Made by a program: the position numbers and the translations under genes. The notes beneath the pieces are model-generated. The model was not told where the DNA came from, made no database searches, and saw only the letters and a list, made by a program, of their open reading frames with translations. A stretch of DNA of 64,000 bases from Enterococcus casseliflavus NBRC 100478. Its GTDB lineage: Bacteria > Bacillota > Bacilli > Lactobacillales > Enterococcaceae. How positions within the stretch are numbered: position 1 is the first letter of the stretch; every line of letters begins with the position of its first letter. Of this stretch, positions 20,340-29,567 are shown piece after piece. The stretch is taken from the NCBI RefSeq assembly GCF_001544095.1, contig NZ_BCPT01000014.1:21178-85177 (forward strand). The letters run 5' to 3'.

Positions 20340-21641
20340 TTATTTTGACAGTGCTTGTAAGCTGCGCAAATAAATTTCAAGATTCGTCCGTAGATCGGCA
20401 ACCGCCATGTACTCATCTTGGTTATGAGCGATCCCTTTTTGCCCTGGAAAAGACGGACCAAAAGCAAGGATGTTTGGCATCTTGCGGGCATAGGTTGCTC
20501 CTGTAGTCGTCACGGGGGTTGGATCATTGCCCGTTACTTGGTGATAGATCGTCGATAGCTTTTGGATTTCGGGAACATCTTTTGATCGGCAGAACCCTGG
20601 AATGCTGCGAAGGATCGTAAGGCTTGCCCCTTTTGGCAATGCCTTTTGCACCCCAGCGAGCACTTGTTCCTCCGTTACCGATACAGGATAGCGAAAGGCC
20701 ACTTCTAACGCTAGTCCACTTGCTGATTTTTGGAGAACCACAGGGGTCAAGATCAATTTTCCTGAGTCGGCATCTTCTAGTACTAAATCAAGGCCTTCGC
20801 CATAGTGCTGCTGGTGAAAACTTTGGGTGATCCACTGCAAAGCTGCTTGCAATGACGGTGTCTCCGCTAGTCGCGGTGCCGCTTGCTGCGCAAGTTTTGT
20901 AATGGCATTGTCCCCTAGCTCAGGGGCATTGCTAGGGGAGCGTTTGCCTAGTGCTTCAAAGGACTGGCTGCCTACGGTTACCGATAGGTGGTCTGGCACA
21001 TGATCGCAGAATTGATCGCCAGAAAACGCAGCTAACAGCTGCTGTTCTTGGACGGGCAATGGAAAATCAAGTTGCACATTGACGACACCCCGTTCGCCGT
21101 AAACCACTGGATACTTGCAGTCTGGCGTAAAACCAAAACGCGGTGGCTGCTCAACCGCTAGATAATGCGGGATATCCGACATGCCGCTTTCTTCATCTGT
21201 ACCGAAAATGATCCGCAGCGGTAATTGCGGTTGATGACCAAGGTCTTTCAATAATTTCATGGCAAACAAACAGCTGATGATCGGCCCTTTGTTATCTAAG
21301 ATCCCTCGGCCATAAAAGTTGCCGTCTTTTTCAGTTAGTGCAAACGGTGGGTAGCTCCAGCCAGAACCTGCCGAGACGACATCCAAGTGTCCTAACACAC
21401 CGATATAGTCGGTATCCGTTGGTCCCCAATGGGCATAGCCGATCGCATCATCGATGACCGTTGTTTGAAACCCGTATGCTGCGCTTTTTTCCATGACGTA
21501 TGCTAACACTTCTCGTGGTCCTATGCCATAAGGCGCATGAGGCGCCGGCTCACCTTTGACGCTTGCGATCTGCATCACCTCGCTCAAAAGCGTGAGAAAT
21601 TCTGACCAATTGGCTTCAATACTTGCTGTGAGTGGATCCAT
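20340..21641 (-). CDS. M20 family dipeptidase (PepV/Sapep-like)
   Basis: 433 aa zinc metallopeptidase. Metal and catalytic motifs: GVLGHLDVVSAGSGW (His and Asp), FYGRGILDNKGP (bridging Asp), IIFGTDEESGMSD (Glu pair), and a late GATYARKMPN/AHNQDEYM region with the last His. It hydrolyses dipeptides in the cytoplasm. The ATG at 21641 has GAGG 8 nt upstream; a GTG 9 nt earlier is in frame. It follows the GntR gene by 25 nt. In a GlcNAc-Asn pathway it could trim amino acids from glycosylated dipeptides before the amidohydrolase acts; a similar peptidase is, as I recall, part of the L. casei fucosyl-GlcNAc-Asn gene cluster. Confidence 0.88.
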   Translation of the reverse strand: MDPLTASIEANWSEFLTLLSEVMQIASVKGEPAPHAPYGIGPREVLAYVMEKSAAYGFQTTVIDDAIGYAHWGPTDTDYIGVLGHLDVVSAGSGWSYPPFALTEKDGNFYGRGILDNKGPIISCLFAMKLLKDLGHQPQLPLRIIFGTDEESGMSDIPHYLAVEQPPRFGFTPDCKYPVVYGERGVVNVQLDFPLPVQEQQLLAAFSGDQFCDHVPDHLSVTVGSQSFEALGKRSPSNAPELGDNAITKLAQQAAPRLAETPSLQAALQWITQSFHQQHYGEGLDLVLEDADSGKLILTPVVLQKSASGLALEVAFRYPVSVTEEQVLAGVQKALPKGASLTILRSIPGFCRSKDVPEIQKLSTIYHQVTGNDPTPVTTTGATYARKMPNILAFGPSFPGQKGIAHNQDEYMAVADLRTNLEIYLRSLQALSK

Positions 21642-21666
21642 TGTCTTCACCTCTAAAGGATTGATT

Positions 21667-22395
21667 TTATTTTTGACGCACTAATGTATTTTTGAAGGTA
21701 TATTTGTCTGCTCGGTAATAGGATGTATCGTATAAGATCGGTTTGGCTGATGCGGAATAGGTCATCGAATGGACCAAAAGCATCGGTTCCTCTTGAGGCA
21801 CCTGTAAAAGTTTCGCAATATCGGCCGGACTTTTCACAGCTTCCACCTCTTGATGGGAATAACCAATCTCGATGTTGGCTTCAATGACTTGATACAAAGA
21901 CGACTCTAATTGAGCTTTCGTGAGTTCTGCGGTGTCTTCTTGCAGATAGCGTTTCAGTACGTAAAGATTTTCCACCGTCATCGGCTCATCATCAAAGTAG
22001 CGCAAGCGCACCAAATAAACGATTGGTTCCTTGGCGTAATCGCCAAACAGCTGACCAATCTCTATCGGGAGCTCTTTGACGGTTTCGATATGCAAAACTT
22101 CCGTACGGGTCTTTTTCCCTTGGATTTTGGCAGTCTCGGTAAAACTTTGGAGCCCGCCAGAGCCGCTTTGGATCTTGGGCTGTTTCATGACATAGGTTCC
22201 TTTGCCTTTTTCTTTCACTAACAAATTCTGGCCAATCAATAGATCGATGGCTTTGCGCACCGTTAAACGGCTGCACTGAAATTCCTCTGCTAAATCATAA
22301 TCGGAAGGAAGCTTTTGGCTCGTCACGTACGTACCTTCATGAACCCGTTGCGCAATCTGCTGGGCAACTTCTTGAAATACTGCTTGTTTTTTCAA
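21667..22395 (-). CDS. GntR-family (HutC/UTRA) regulator of the PTS cluster
   Basis: 242 aa. N-terminal winged helix (KLPSDYDLAEEFQCSRLTVRKAIDLLIGQ, residues 25-53) and C-terminal UTRA ligand domain (from about residue 85, ending LYDTSYYRADKYTF). UTRA proteins of this group usually bind sugar phosphates such as GlcNAc-6-P or glucosamine-6-P. Start is TTG at 22395 with AGGAG 5-6 nt upstream. It lies between yitT and pepV genes in one transcript. Two matching 24-bp palindromes in the two local promoters are its probable operators, so it likely controls itself and the asparaginase-PTS operon. Confidence 0.9.
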   Translation of the reverse strand: MKKQAVFQEVAQQIAQRVHEGTYVTSQKLPSDYDLAEEFQCSRLTVRKAIDLLIGQNLLVKEKGKGTYVMKQPKIQSGSGGLQSFTETAKIQGKKTRTEVLHIETVKELPIEIGQLFGDYAKEPIVYLVRLRYFDDEPMTVENLYVLKRYLQEDTAELTKAQLESSLYQVIEANIEIGYSHQEVEAVKSPADIAKLLQVPQEEPMLLVHSMTYSASAKPILYDTSYYRADKYTFKNTLVRQK

Positions 22396-22421
22396 CGTCT
22401 CTCCTACTTTCTTTCACTTTG

Positions 22422-23264
22422 CTACCATTCATAAAACGATCGATTGGCACTGACGCCAGAAGAAACACTGACAAATGCTTGTTCATCGATTCCTTGGATC
22501 ATGCCTTCGACAGTCTTGAGTTCTCTATGGGAAATGACCAGTAATAATAGTTTTTTCTGTTGATGATCAAATCCACCTTCGACATCGTTGATGACCGTGA
22601 TGCCTCGCTGCAAGGCACATTGCAACGTCGTAATGACGGGTTCTGCTTTTTCTGTAACGACCAGCAGCTGTACACGCCGCTGCTTCAGGTTGACGTAGTC
22701 GACCATCCGCCCACTGATGAAGAAGGAAATGGCACTATAAAAAGCATAAGACCAGCCAAAGATCAGCCCAGCTGCTAGCTGCAAACTGACATTGAAGCCT
22801 ATAAAGAAACTGCCGATACTTCTACCAGTGGCTTTTTTCACTAAAATCCCTAAAATGTCAAGCCCACCCGTTGAAAAATCGTCGTTCAATGTCAAGCCAA
22901 CCGACACCCCGTGCAGCAATCCGCCAAACACGGCACAGATCACCGGATCGGTCGTTAAAGCAATGACCGGTACCACCTTCATCATAACAGAAGACAGGAC
23001 GACGGTACAAACCGTCATGATGGTAAATTCTCGATCGATTTTGACCCAAGCAACCGCTAACAATGGCGCATTAAAAAAAAGCACCAAAAGCGGGATCGAA
23101 AGCTGCAGATTCAACTGCTCATCTAAAAGCTGCGACAACAATTGCGACAAACCAGTGATCCCACTCGCATAAATATTTCCCGGCAGCCAAAAGAGATTTA
23201 GGGCAATCGACGACAGCAATGCATAGATCAAAGCAACAAGCATTCGTTTTCTATAACGTGCCAT
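22422..23264 (-). CDS. YitT family membrane protein (DUF2179 domain)
   Basis: 280 aa. About five to six membrane helices in the first 190 residues, then a cytoplasmic DUF2179 domain (RGITVINDVEGGFDHQQKKLLLLVISHREL). This YitT-type family has no firmly known substrate. GGAGG precedes the ATG. It is first in the transcript yitT-gntR-pepV, and its promoter has the GntR operator, so it is likely part of the GlcNAc-amino acid regulon; transport or export of a product such as aspartate is possible but only a guess. Confidence 0.85.
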   Translation of the reverse strand: MARYRKRMLVALIYALLSSIALNLFWLPGNIYASGITGLSQLLSQLLDEQLNLQLSIPLLVLFFNAPLLAVAWVKIDREFTIMTVCTVVLSSVMMKVVPVIALTTDPVICAVFGGLLHGVSVGLTLNDDFSTGGLDILGILVKKATGRSIGSFFIGFNVSLQLAAGLIFGWSYAFYSAISFFISGRMVDYVNLKQRRVQLLVVTEKAEPVITTLQCALQRGITVINDVEGGFDHQQKKLLLLVISHRELKTVEGMIQGIDEQAFVSVSSGVSANRSFYEW

Positions 23265-23289
23265 GTTTTTCCTCCTCCACTTCGCTTTT

Positions 23290-23318
23290 AGTATATATCA
23301 TTAAGTATATACTGTCAC
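23290..23318 (-). promoter_or_regulatory. Promoter and GntR operator of the yitT-gntR-pepV transcript
   Basis: Minus strand: -35 GTGACA (23313-23318), 17-nt spacer, -10 TATACT (23290-23295). The 24-bp operator AGTATATAC-N8-ATATACT (23290-23313) fills the spacer and the -10, so binding would block polymerase. Confidence 0.7.
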
Positions 23319-23442
23319 GCAGAAAAAGTAGGCGAAATGAGGGGGAAAACAGGAACGAAGCAAGGTAAAAACACGCCAAAATCAAGGAGAAAAACGTTGG
23401 TATCAAAGGTTTTTTAAGATTTTTTTAAAGCGAGTAAATCAC

Positions 23443-23470
23443 TTGAAATTCGCTAAAAAATGAATAAAAT
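23443..23470 (+). promoter_or_regulatory. Promoter of the hsp20 gene
   Basis: -35 TTGAAA (23443-23448), 16-nt spacer, -10 TAAAAT (23465-23470). I see no CIRCE element and no clear CtsR heptad repeat. Confidence 0.45.
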
Positions 23471-23511
23471 AAAAAGTGTAAAAACAAAAGAATAAAGAAA
23501 GGATGATTCTT

Positions 23512-23943
23512 ATGACACATGAGATTGTGCCACGCCGCTCAGATTCATACAGTATGACACCTTTTGATTTCTTTGAAGATTTTGGCCGCAGTTTTTTTGA
23601 TGGGTTTAAATCGAACCTGATCAAAACCGATATTCACGAGAATGACAAGGAATTTCTCGTTGAAGCAGAACTGCCTGGCATCCCTAAAGAAAATATTCAA
23701 GTAACCTATGAAAATGGGGTTTTAACGATTACGGGACAACACCAGACGGATCATGCGACCGAAGATGAAAAAGGACGTCTGGTTCGCAGCGAGCGCAGCT
23801 TGACAAGCGTTCGGCGGCAATACCTGTTAGAAAACGTCAAAGAGGATGAAATCAAAGCCTCTTACGCTGAAGGAATTTTGAAATTGACGTTGCCAAAAGA
23901 CCAAGGCAAACAAGCGTCAAAGAAACTGATTCCGATCGAGTAA
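23512..23943 (+). CDS. Hsp20 small heat shock protein
   Basis: 143 aa. A short N-terminal arm ([17 protein letters not shown]) is followed by an alpha-crystallin domain from about residue 40 ([21 protein letters not shown]), the GVLTITG strand, and [10 protein letters not shown] near the end. It holds unfolding proteins as an ATP-independent chaperone. The ATG at 23512 has AAAGGA 9 nt upstream. Single gene with its own promoter and a strong terminator. Confidence 0.95.
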   Translation: MTHEIVPRRSDSYSMTPFDFFEDFGRSFFDGFKSNLIKTDIHENDKEFLVEAELPGIPKENIQVTYENGVLTITGQHQTDHATEDEKGRLVRSERSLTSVRRQYLLENVKEDEIKASYAEGILKLTLPKDQGKQASKKLIPIE

Positions 23944-23955
23944 CGAAGGCAATCA

Positions 23956-24000
23956 AAGCACCGCAGCAAAACGAGCGATCTCTGTTTTGCTGCGGTGCTT
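23956..24000 (+). terminator. Terminator of hsp20
   Basis: 17-bp perfect stem AAGCACCGCAGCAAAAC / GTTTTGCTGCGGTGCTT, followed by GTTTTATTTT. Confidence 0.9.
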
Positions 24001-24037
24001 GTTTTATTTTAGAAACTGTCCGACTACTAAAAAAAAT

Positions 24038-24067
24038 GCACCGTCGCTTCTGAGAAAGCGACGGTGC
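24038..24067 (-). terminator. Terminator of yajC
   Basis: GCACCGTCGCTTt / AAAGCGACGGTGC stem, followed on the minus strand by eight T, right after the yajC stop. Confidence 0.88.
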
Positions 24068-24075
24068 GTTTGTGC

Positions 24076-24417
24076 TTATTCTTTGGTTTCGTCTTGGATG
24101 CTCGTTGCGTCTTCGACATCAGCTGGTTCGATTTGTGTCTCAACGGATGCAACAGTTCCGGGTTTCACTGTGCGGATCGCTGAACGATCAAACTCTAAGA
24201 AAATTCCTTCACAGTCGATGATCACGGTGCTTTTTTCTGTGTTGACTTCAGAAAGAACGCCGTGGAGTCCGCCGATGGTTACGACTTCATCGCCAGCTTT
24301 CATATTTTCTAAAAGATTTTTACGCTCTTGCTGTTGTTTCTTTTGTGAACGACTCATAAAGAACCACATTGCCACTAAAGCAACCAGCATAAAGAGCATT
24401 GGTAAAGATTGTGCCAT
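24076..24417 (-). CDS. yajC: Preprotein translocase subunit YajC
   Basis: 113 aa. One N-terminal membrane helix (LPMLFMLVALVAMWFFMS), then the conserved basic stretch RSQKKQQQERKNLLENMKAGDEVVTIGGLHG and a beta-rich domain, with an acidic tail. YajC associates with SecDF at the SecYEG translocon. ATG at 24417 with GAGG 8 nt upstream; an in-frame GTG lies 9 nt earlier. Downstream of tgt in the same direction, as in most Firmicutes. Confidence 0.95.
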   Translation of the reverse strand: MAQSLPMLFMLVALVAMWFFMSRSQKKQQQERKNLLENMKAGDEVVTIGGLHGVLSEVNTEKSTVIIDCEGIFLEFDRSAIRTVKPGTVASVETQIEPADVEDATSIQDETKE

Positions 24418-24500
24418 TTTTTTCACCTCGATTTATTTTCTTTCCTATAAGATACTTTATCAGAATTCCTCTATTATTCCCACCATTTTAGTAGAGAATG

Positions 24501-25646
<1,146 letters not shown>

Positions 25647-25844
25647 TCATTTCCCTACTTTCTCTCTATACTCGATTAACTGTGCAACGCTATCTATGAT
25701 AAGGGTTGCCCTTACATTTTGCAAGGAAGTTTAAAGAAACTAAGAGTATTTTCTCCTAGTCATGCGAAACATCTATTACTTTTTTTTGAAGATTTAGCGA
25801 AAGTTTGCTATCATGTTATTTATATTGAAGGGAGGTTTTTTGAA

Positions 25845-26555
25845 ATGAAATCAAATAGAGAACTAAAAGCAGAAGCAAAAGCAATCCTGAGAGGCCGCTG
25901 GAAAGACAGTGTTTTGATGTGTATTGTACCGACTTTGATCTCGATCGCTATCGCATTCGTCATTATCGTCCTTACTGTTATTCCATTGTATCAAAGCGGT
26001 ATGTTCAATGATCTTGGTTCTACCGATGCAGTCAATTCCGCTGGCGGCAGTGGTGGCAGTGGCGGCGGCGGTTTGATCAGCGGTCTATTTTCTGCCTTAT
26101 TCGGTGCTGGGATCTCTTGGACTTTCCTTGATCTTTTACGCGGTAAAAAACAGTCGATCCAACCCTTTTCTGATGTCTTTCGTGGCTTCAGTGGTGCTTT
26201 CGTGTTAGGGATCATCGTCATTTATATTTTGTCGACTATCTTCACGACGTTGTGGACATTCCTGTTTATCATTCCTGGGATCATCAAAGCTTATTCTTAT
26301 TCTCAAGCATATTTTGTCTTTTATGATACTTATGAAGAAACTGGCATGCGACCAGATTTTCTCAGCTGCATCACAGGTAGCCGTCATTTAATGAGAGGCT
26401 ACAAAGGTCAACTGTTCATCCTTGATCTGAGCTTCATCGGCTGGCACATTTTGGCCATCATGACTGCAGGAATCGGCTACTTATGGCTGACACCTTACAT
26501 CAGTGCAACCAAAGCAGCGTTTTATGACAATCTGCCTAAACGAGCACTTGCTTAA
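25845..26555 (+). CDS. DUF975 family membrane protein
   Basis: 236 aa. The start MKSNRELKAEAKAILRGRW is the typical DUF975 opening, with GGGAGG 9 nt before the ATG; an upstream in-frame extension to 25719 has no ribosome site. About five membrane helices. A Gly/Ser linker (GGSGGSGGGG) sits between the first two helices and is unusual. The last part SCITGSRHLMRGYKGQLF is also family-like. Function unknown. It is on the opposite strand inside what is normally a queA-tgt pair. Confidence 0.88.
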   Translation: MKSNRELKAEAKAILRGRWKDSVLMCIVPTLISIAIAFVIIVLTVIPLYQSGMFNDLGSTDAVNSAGGSGGSGGGGLISGLFSALFGAGISWTFLDLLRGKKQSIQPFSDVFRGFSGAFVLGIIVIYILSTIFTTLWTFLFIIPGIIKAYSYSQAYFVFYDTYEETGMRPDFLSCITGSRHLMRGYKGQLFILDLSFIGWHILAIMTAGIGYLWLTPYISATKAAFYDNLPKRALA

Positions 26556-26556
26556 A

Positions 26557-26582
26557 AGATCGGTTCGCCGGTCTTTTTTTTT
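26557..26582 (+). terminator. Terminator of the DUF975 gene
   Basis: AGATCGG-TTCG-CCGGTCT, 7-bp stem with a UUCG tetraloop, then nine T. Confidence 0.9.
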
Positions 26583-26603
26583 GAGGAAAACGACCTTTTT
26601 CTT

Positions 26604-26632
26604 TTGCAAACGCTTCCGTTTCGTGTTATAGT
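26604..26632 (+). promoter_or_regulatory. Strong promoter of ncRNA candidate
   Basis: -35 TTGCAA (26604-26609), 17-nt spacer, -10 TATAGT (26627-26632). Expected start about 26639. No coding region follows on this strand before the terminator at 26995. AAACGCTTCC over the -35 is a weak cre-like match. Confidence 0.7.
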
Positions 26633-26638
26633 ATACGT

Positions 26639-27002
26639 GTAAGGAAGGTAGCAACTCTGTTGGTGGTTTTCGTAAATATCGCAAACTCAATCTACTAAAA
26701 GTTGTTGAACGTACAAGTTTCACCTAGTACCAAACGTGTAAAGTAACAAGAAGAAAAACGTAACAAGGATCGAACATTTCCATATCGAAAAATGATACGT
26801 CTCATTTTGTATCGGAATACACGAAACATGTGTAAGTTTGTAAATGAAAACAAATTTTCGAGAAACATTGCTTTGCATGGACCACAAAAAGCGACCACCA
26901 CTTATACCTTCCTCTAGTAGTAAGCTGGGCGACAAAAAAGCAGTTCTAAAAGTTGAGAAATTGTTTCAACTTAAAGAGCCGCTTACGTCGCTCAGTTTTT
27001 TT
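26639..27002 (+). ncRNA. Structured non-coding RNA candidate, about 360 nt
   Basis: An intergenic stretch between two convergent genes, with its own promoter. A long-range closing stem joins AGGAAGGTA (26642-26650) to TACCTTCCT (26905-26913), continued by TGGTGGT (26661-26667) with ACCACCA (26894-26900). An inner hairpin is AAAATGA-tacgtc-TCATTTT near 26790-26809, flanked by TTCC / GGAA. The 3' end is a terminator: CTGGGCGAC (26925-26933) pairs with GTCGCTCAG (26987-26995), enclosing AAGTTGA/TCAACTT, then seven T. No ORF here has a ribosome site. It lacks the hallmark sequences of tmRNA, RNase P RNA, SRP RNA or a T-box that I know. The 3' terminator also faces the end of queA (27005). Confidence 0.65.
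26925..27002 (+). terminator. Branched terminator of the ncRNA candidate
   Basis: 9-bp stem CTGGGCGAC / GTCGCTCAG (one G-U), with a nested AAGTTGA hairpin in the loop, then TTTTTTT at 26996-27002. It could also stop queA transcripts from the other side. Confidence 0.65.
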
Positions 27003-27004
27003 GT

Positions 27005-28036
27005 TTATTTTAAGAACATCGCATCGCCAAAGCTAAAGAAGCGATACCGCTCATCGATGGCATGCTGGTAGGCAGAAAGTGTTAGGTCGCGTCCTGCAAA
27101 GGCACTGACTAACATCACTAAGGTTGATTTTGGTAAATGGAAGTTGGTAGAAAAAGCTTCCACGATTTTAAACTGATAGCCTGGCGTGATAAAAATACTC
27201 GTCCACCCACTATCGGCTTTGATTTGCCCATCAAACTTAGTCCCAATGGTTTCTAACGTACGGATCGAAGTCGTTCCGACTGCAACGATCTTGCCGCCAT
27301 TTGCCCGAACCTCGTTCAATTGAGCGGCAGCTTCTTCTGTCAAACGGTAAAATTCGCTGTGCATCTCATGATCAGCGATATTATCGACACTCACTGGACG
27401 AAACGTTCCTAAACCAACGTGCAAAGTCAGATAAACCAGCTTGACGCCTTTTGCTGCGATCTGCTCCAGCAATTCTGGGGTAAAATGCAAGCCGGCAGTT
27501 GGTGCAGCAGCTGAGCCGTTTTCTTTGGCATAAACCGTTTGATAGCGGTCTGGGTCTTCTAGCCGTTCTTTGATGTAAGGCGGTAACGGCATTTCGCCAA
27601 GTGATTCCAGAATCTCTAAAAAGATTCCTTTGTATTGAAAACGAATGATCCGGCCGCCGTGATCGAGCTCTTCTTCCACCACTGCCTCTAATCGTCCGTC
27701 GCCAAAGGTGATCTTCGTGCCGACTTTGGCTCTTTTGGCTGGCTTGATCAAGGTTTCCCACGTATCCCCTTCAATATTATTCAGTAAAAGGATTTCTAAA
27801 TGAGCACCTGTTTCTTGTTTTTCGCCATAGATACGAGCTGGTAATACCCGCGTATCATTCATCACCAAAGCATCCCCTGGTGCCAATTCATCAATGATGT
27901 TATAGAAGTGCTTGTCCTCAAATTTGCCAGTCTCACGGTCAACCACTAATAAACGGGAACTTGAGCGATCGCTTAATGGCGTTTGGGCGATCAGTTCTTC
28001 CGGTAATTCAAAATCAAAATCTTCAGTTGTAAGCAT
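27005..28036 (-). CDS. queA: S-adenosylmethionine:tRNA ribosyltransferase-isomerase
   Basis: 343 aa, full length. It transfers and isomerises the ribose of AdoMet onto preQ1-tRNA to make epoxyqueuosine. Family stretches include [15 protein letters not shown] near the start, [31 protein letters not shown] and [10 protein letters not shown], all intact. SD GAGAGGAAC precedes the ATG. It acts right after Tgt in the queuosine pathway, but here it does not share a contiguous operon with tgt. Confidence 0.97.
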   Translation of the reverse strand: MLTTEDFDFELPEELIAQTPLSDRSSSRLLVVDRETGKFEDKHFYNIIDELAPGDALVMNDTRVLPARIYGEKQETGAHLEILLLNNIEGDTWETLIKPAKRAKVGTKITFGDGRLEAVVEEELDHGGRIIRFQYKGIFLEILESLGEMPLPPYIKERLEDPDRYQTVYAKENGSAAAPTAGLHFTPELLEQIAAKGVKLVYLTLHVGLGTFRPVSVDNIADHEMHSEFYRLTEEAAAQLNEVRANGGKIVAVGTTSIRTLETIGTKFDGQIKADSGWTSIFITPGYQFKIVEAFSTNFHLPKSTLVMLVSAFAGRDLTLSAYQHAIDERYRFFSFGDAMFLK

Positions 28037-28388
28037 GTTGTTCCTCTCTTTCCCTAAATTCTTCTCTATTCTAGCATGTTTTTATAAAAATTGAAAAAAC
28101 AGCTTTTTATTCTGCCCTTTCTTAGAAAAAAATAAAGAGACTGCTGCCAAGGCGTTCTGCAAAAAAGCCCCCTTTTTCCCAATGAAAAATAACGGGGGAT
28201 CTTCGCCGTTTCTTTTCCCTATGCATCGCTCCTTAATTTGGACTTGCTTATGGCGCTATTTTCGGTTTTGTCTATACAATTATGAAAAAAATGGGCAGAT
28301 TATTTGAATAACAAGGGACTTTTCGGCATACTTAGTACAGATTCTAAGCCATTATTCAGATTGCTTAAATAAAAATAGAGGTGACATC
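28037..28388. other. Intergenic region between queA and the opuC operon
   Basis: 352 bp with no gene I can support. At 28164-28202 a hairpin (CCCCC...GGGGG with A/T-rich inner pairing) is followed on the minus strand by six T and looks like a terminator facing queA. A plus-strand promoter for the opuC operon must lie here but I cannot fix it; TATACAAT near 28272 is one -10 candidate. Confidence 0.5.
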
Positions 28389-29564
28389 ATGATTGAGTTT
28401 CAGCAGGTATCCAAAATTTACAAAGGTGGTAAAGTCGCTGTTGAAGATGTGAATCTTTCCTTTGAAAAAGGCGAATTCATTTGCTTCATCGGGACAAGTG
28501 GTAGCGGAAAGACGACTTGTATGCGGATGATCAACCGTATGACGGATCCTTCTAAAGGAAAAATCTTGATCAATGGAAAAAGCGTTACAGAGATCAACCC
28601 AGTGGAATTACGCCGTCAAATCGGCTATGTGATCCAAAGCATCGGTTTGATGCCTCACATGACGATTCGGGAAAACATTACATTGGTTCAAAAATTGTTA
28701 AAAGTCAGCCAAGAAGAACGCAACAAAACTGCCGAGCGCATGATCGATTTGGTGGAATTGCCGCGAGAAATGCTCGACCGCTACCCCAACGAATTATCTG
28801 GGGGCCAACAGCAACGGATTGGTGTTGTCCGTGCCTTGGCAGCTGACCAAGATGTCATCTTAATGGATGAGCCTTTTGGCGCACTAGACCCAATCACTCG
28901 TGATTCTCTACAAGATTTGGTCAAAGACTTGCAAGAACGGCTTGGAAAAACCGTCGTCTTCGTTACCCACGATATGGATGAAGCATTGAAACTTGCTAGC
29001 CGCATCGTGATCATGAGTGAAGGAAAAGTCATTCAATTTGATACACCAGAAAATATTCTGCAACACCCAGCAACACCGTTTGTGGAAGAATTGATCGGTG
29101 AAGACCGCTTGTTGCAAGCAAAACCTGACACGACGCCAGTTAAAGACGTGATGTTGAATACCCCGATCGCTATCACACCAGAAAAATCCTTACAAGAAGC
29201 GATTCACTTGATGCGAGAAAAACGGGTCGATACCTTGCTGGTTACCGACAATAGCAACGTGCTAAAAGGCTACATCGATGTCGAATCCATCGACCGCAAC
29301 CGTGGCAAAGTTACTAGTGTCGGCGATATCTTGAACAAAGATGTCTTTTTCGTTCGTGAAACCGCCTTGTTGCGGGATACCTTGCAACGCATTTTAAAAC
29401 GCGGCTTAAAATATGTGCCGGTAGTAGATGCCGACAAACATTTAGTCGGGATTTTGACCCGTGCTTCCTTAGTTGATATCGTTTATGACGTGATTTGGGG
29501 CGATGAGCCATCGATCATGGAAGCCATTGAGTCGGCGAAACCTGAAGAAACTGAGGAGGTCTAG
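28389..29564 (+). CDS. opuCA: Glycine betaine/carnitine/choline ABC transporter ATP-binding protein
   Basis: 391 aa. ABC ATPase domain to about residue 240 (Walker A GTSGSGKTT, signature LSGGQQQR, Walker B VILMDEPFGALD, then VFVTHDMDEA), followed by two CBS domains to about 370 and an acidic tail. CBS pairs in OpuA/OpuC ATPases respond to ionic strength and c-di-AMP. It powers import of compatible solutes during osmotic stress. First of four tightly packed genes (opuCA-CB-CC-CD). Confidence 0.93.
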   Translation: MIEFQQVSKIYKGGKVAVEDVNLSFEKGEFICFIGTSGSGKTTCMRMINRMTDPSKGKILINGKSVTEINPVELRRQIGYVIQSIGLMPHMTIRENITLVQKLLKVSQEERNKTAERMIDLVELPREMLDRYPNELSGGQQQRIGVVRALAADQDVILMDEPFGALDPITRDSLQDLVKDLQERLGKTVVFVTHDMDEALKLASRIVIMSEGKVIQFDTPENILQHPATPFVEELIGEDRLLQAKPDTTPVKDVMLNTPIAITPEKSLQEAIHLMREKRVDTLLVTDNSNVLKGYIDVESIDRNRGKVTSVGDILNKDVFFVRETALLRDTLQRILKRGLKYVPVVDADKHLVGILTRASLVDIVYDVIWGDEPSIMEAIESAKPEETEEV

Positions 29565-29567
29565 CGC

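Noticed and set aside
25719..25844. N-terminal extension of the DUF975 protein
   Set aside because: The extension has no ribosome site and adds residues before the conserved family start; GGGAGG precedes the ATG at 25845.
26639..27002. tmRNA or RNase P RNA as identity of the ncRNA candidate
   Set aside because: I find no 5' GGGGACGTTACGG-type start, no encoded tag ending ALAA and no CCA end for tmRNA, and no GAGGAAAGTCC or ACAGAA core for RNase P RNA.
26695..27071. Overlapping small reading frames on both strands over the ncRNA candidate (26695-26901, 26720-26935, 26844-27071)
   Set aside because: None has a ribosome site, they overlap each other and the terminator, and their composition is unlike real proteins. 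The promoter and pairing favour an RNA.
28122..28226. 34-codon ORF upstream of queA
   Set aside because: Its only ribosome-site-like sequence is 2 nt from the ATG, the product is very basic and low in complexity, and it crosses a terminator hairpin.
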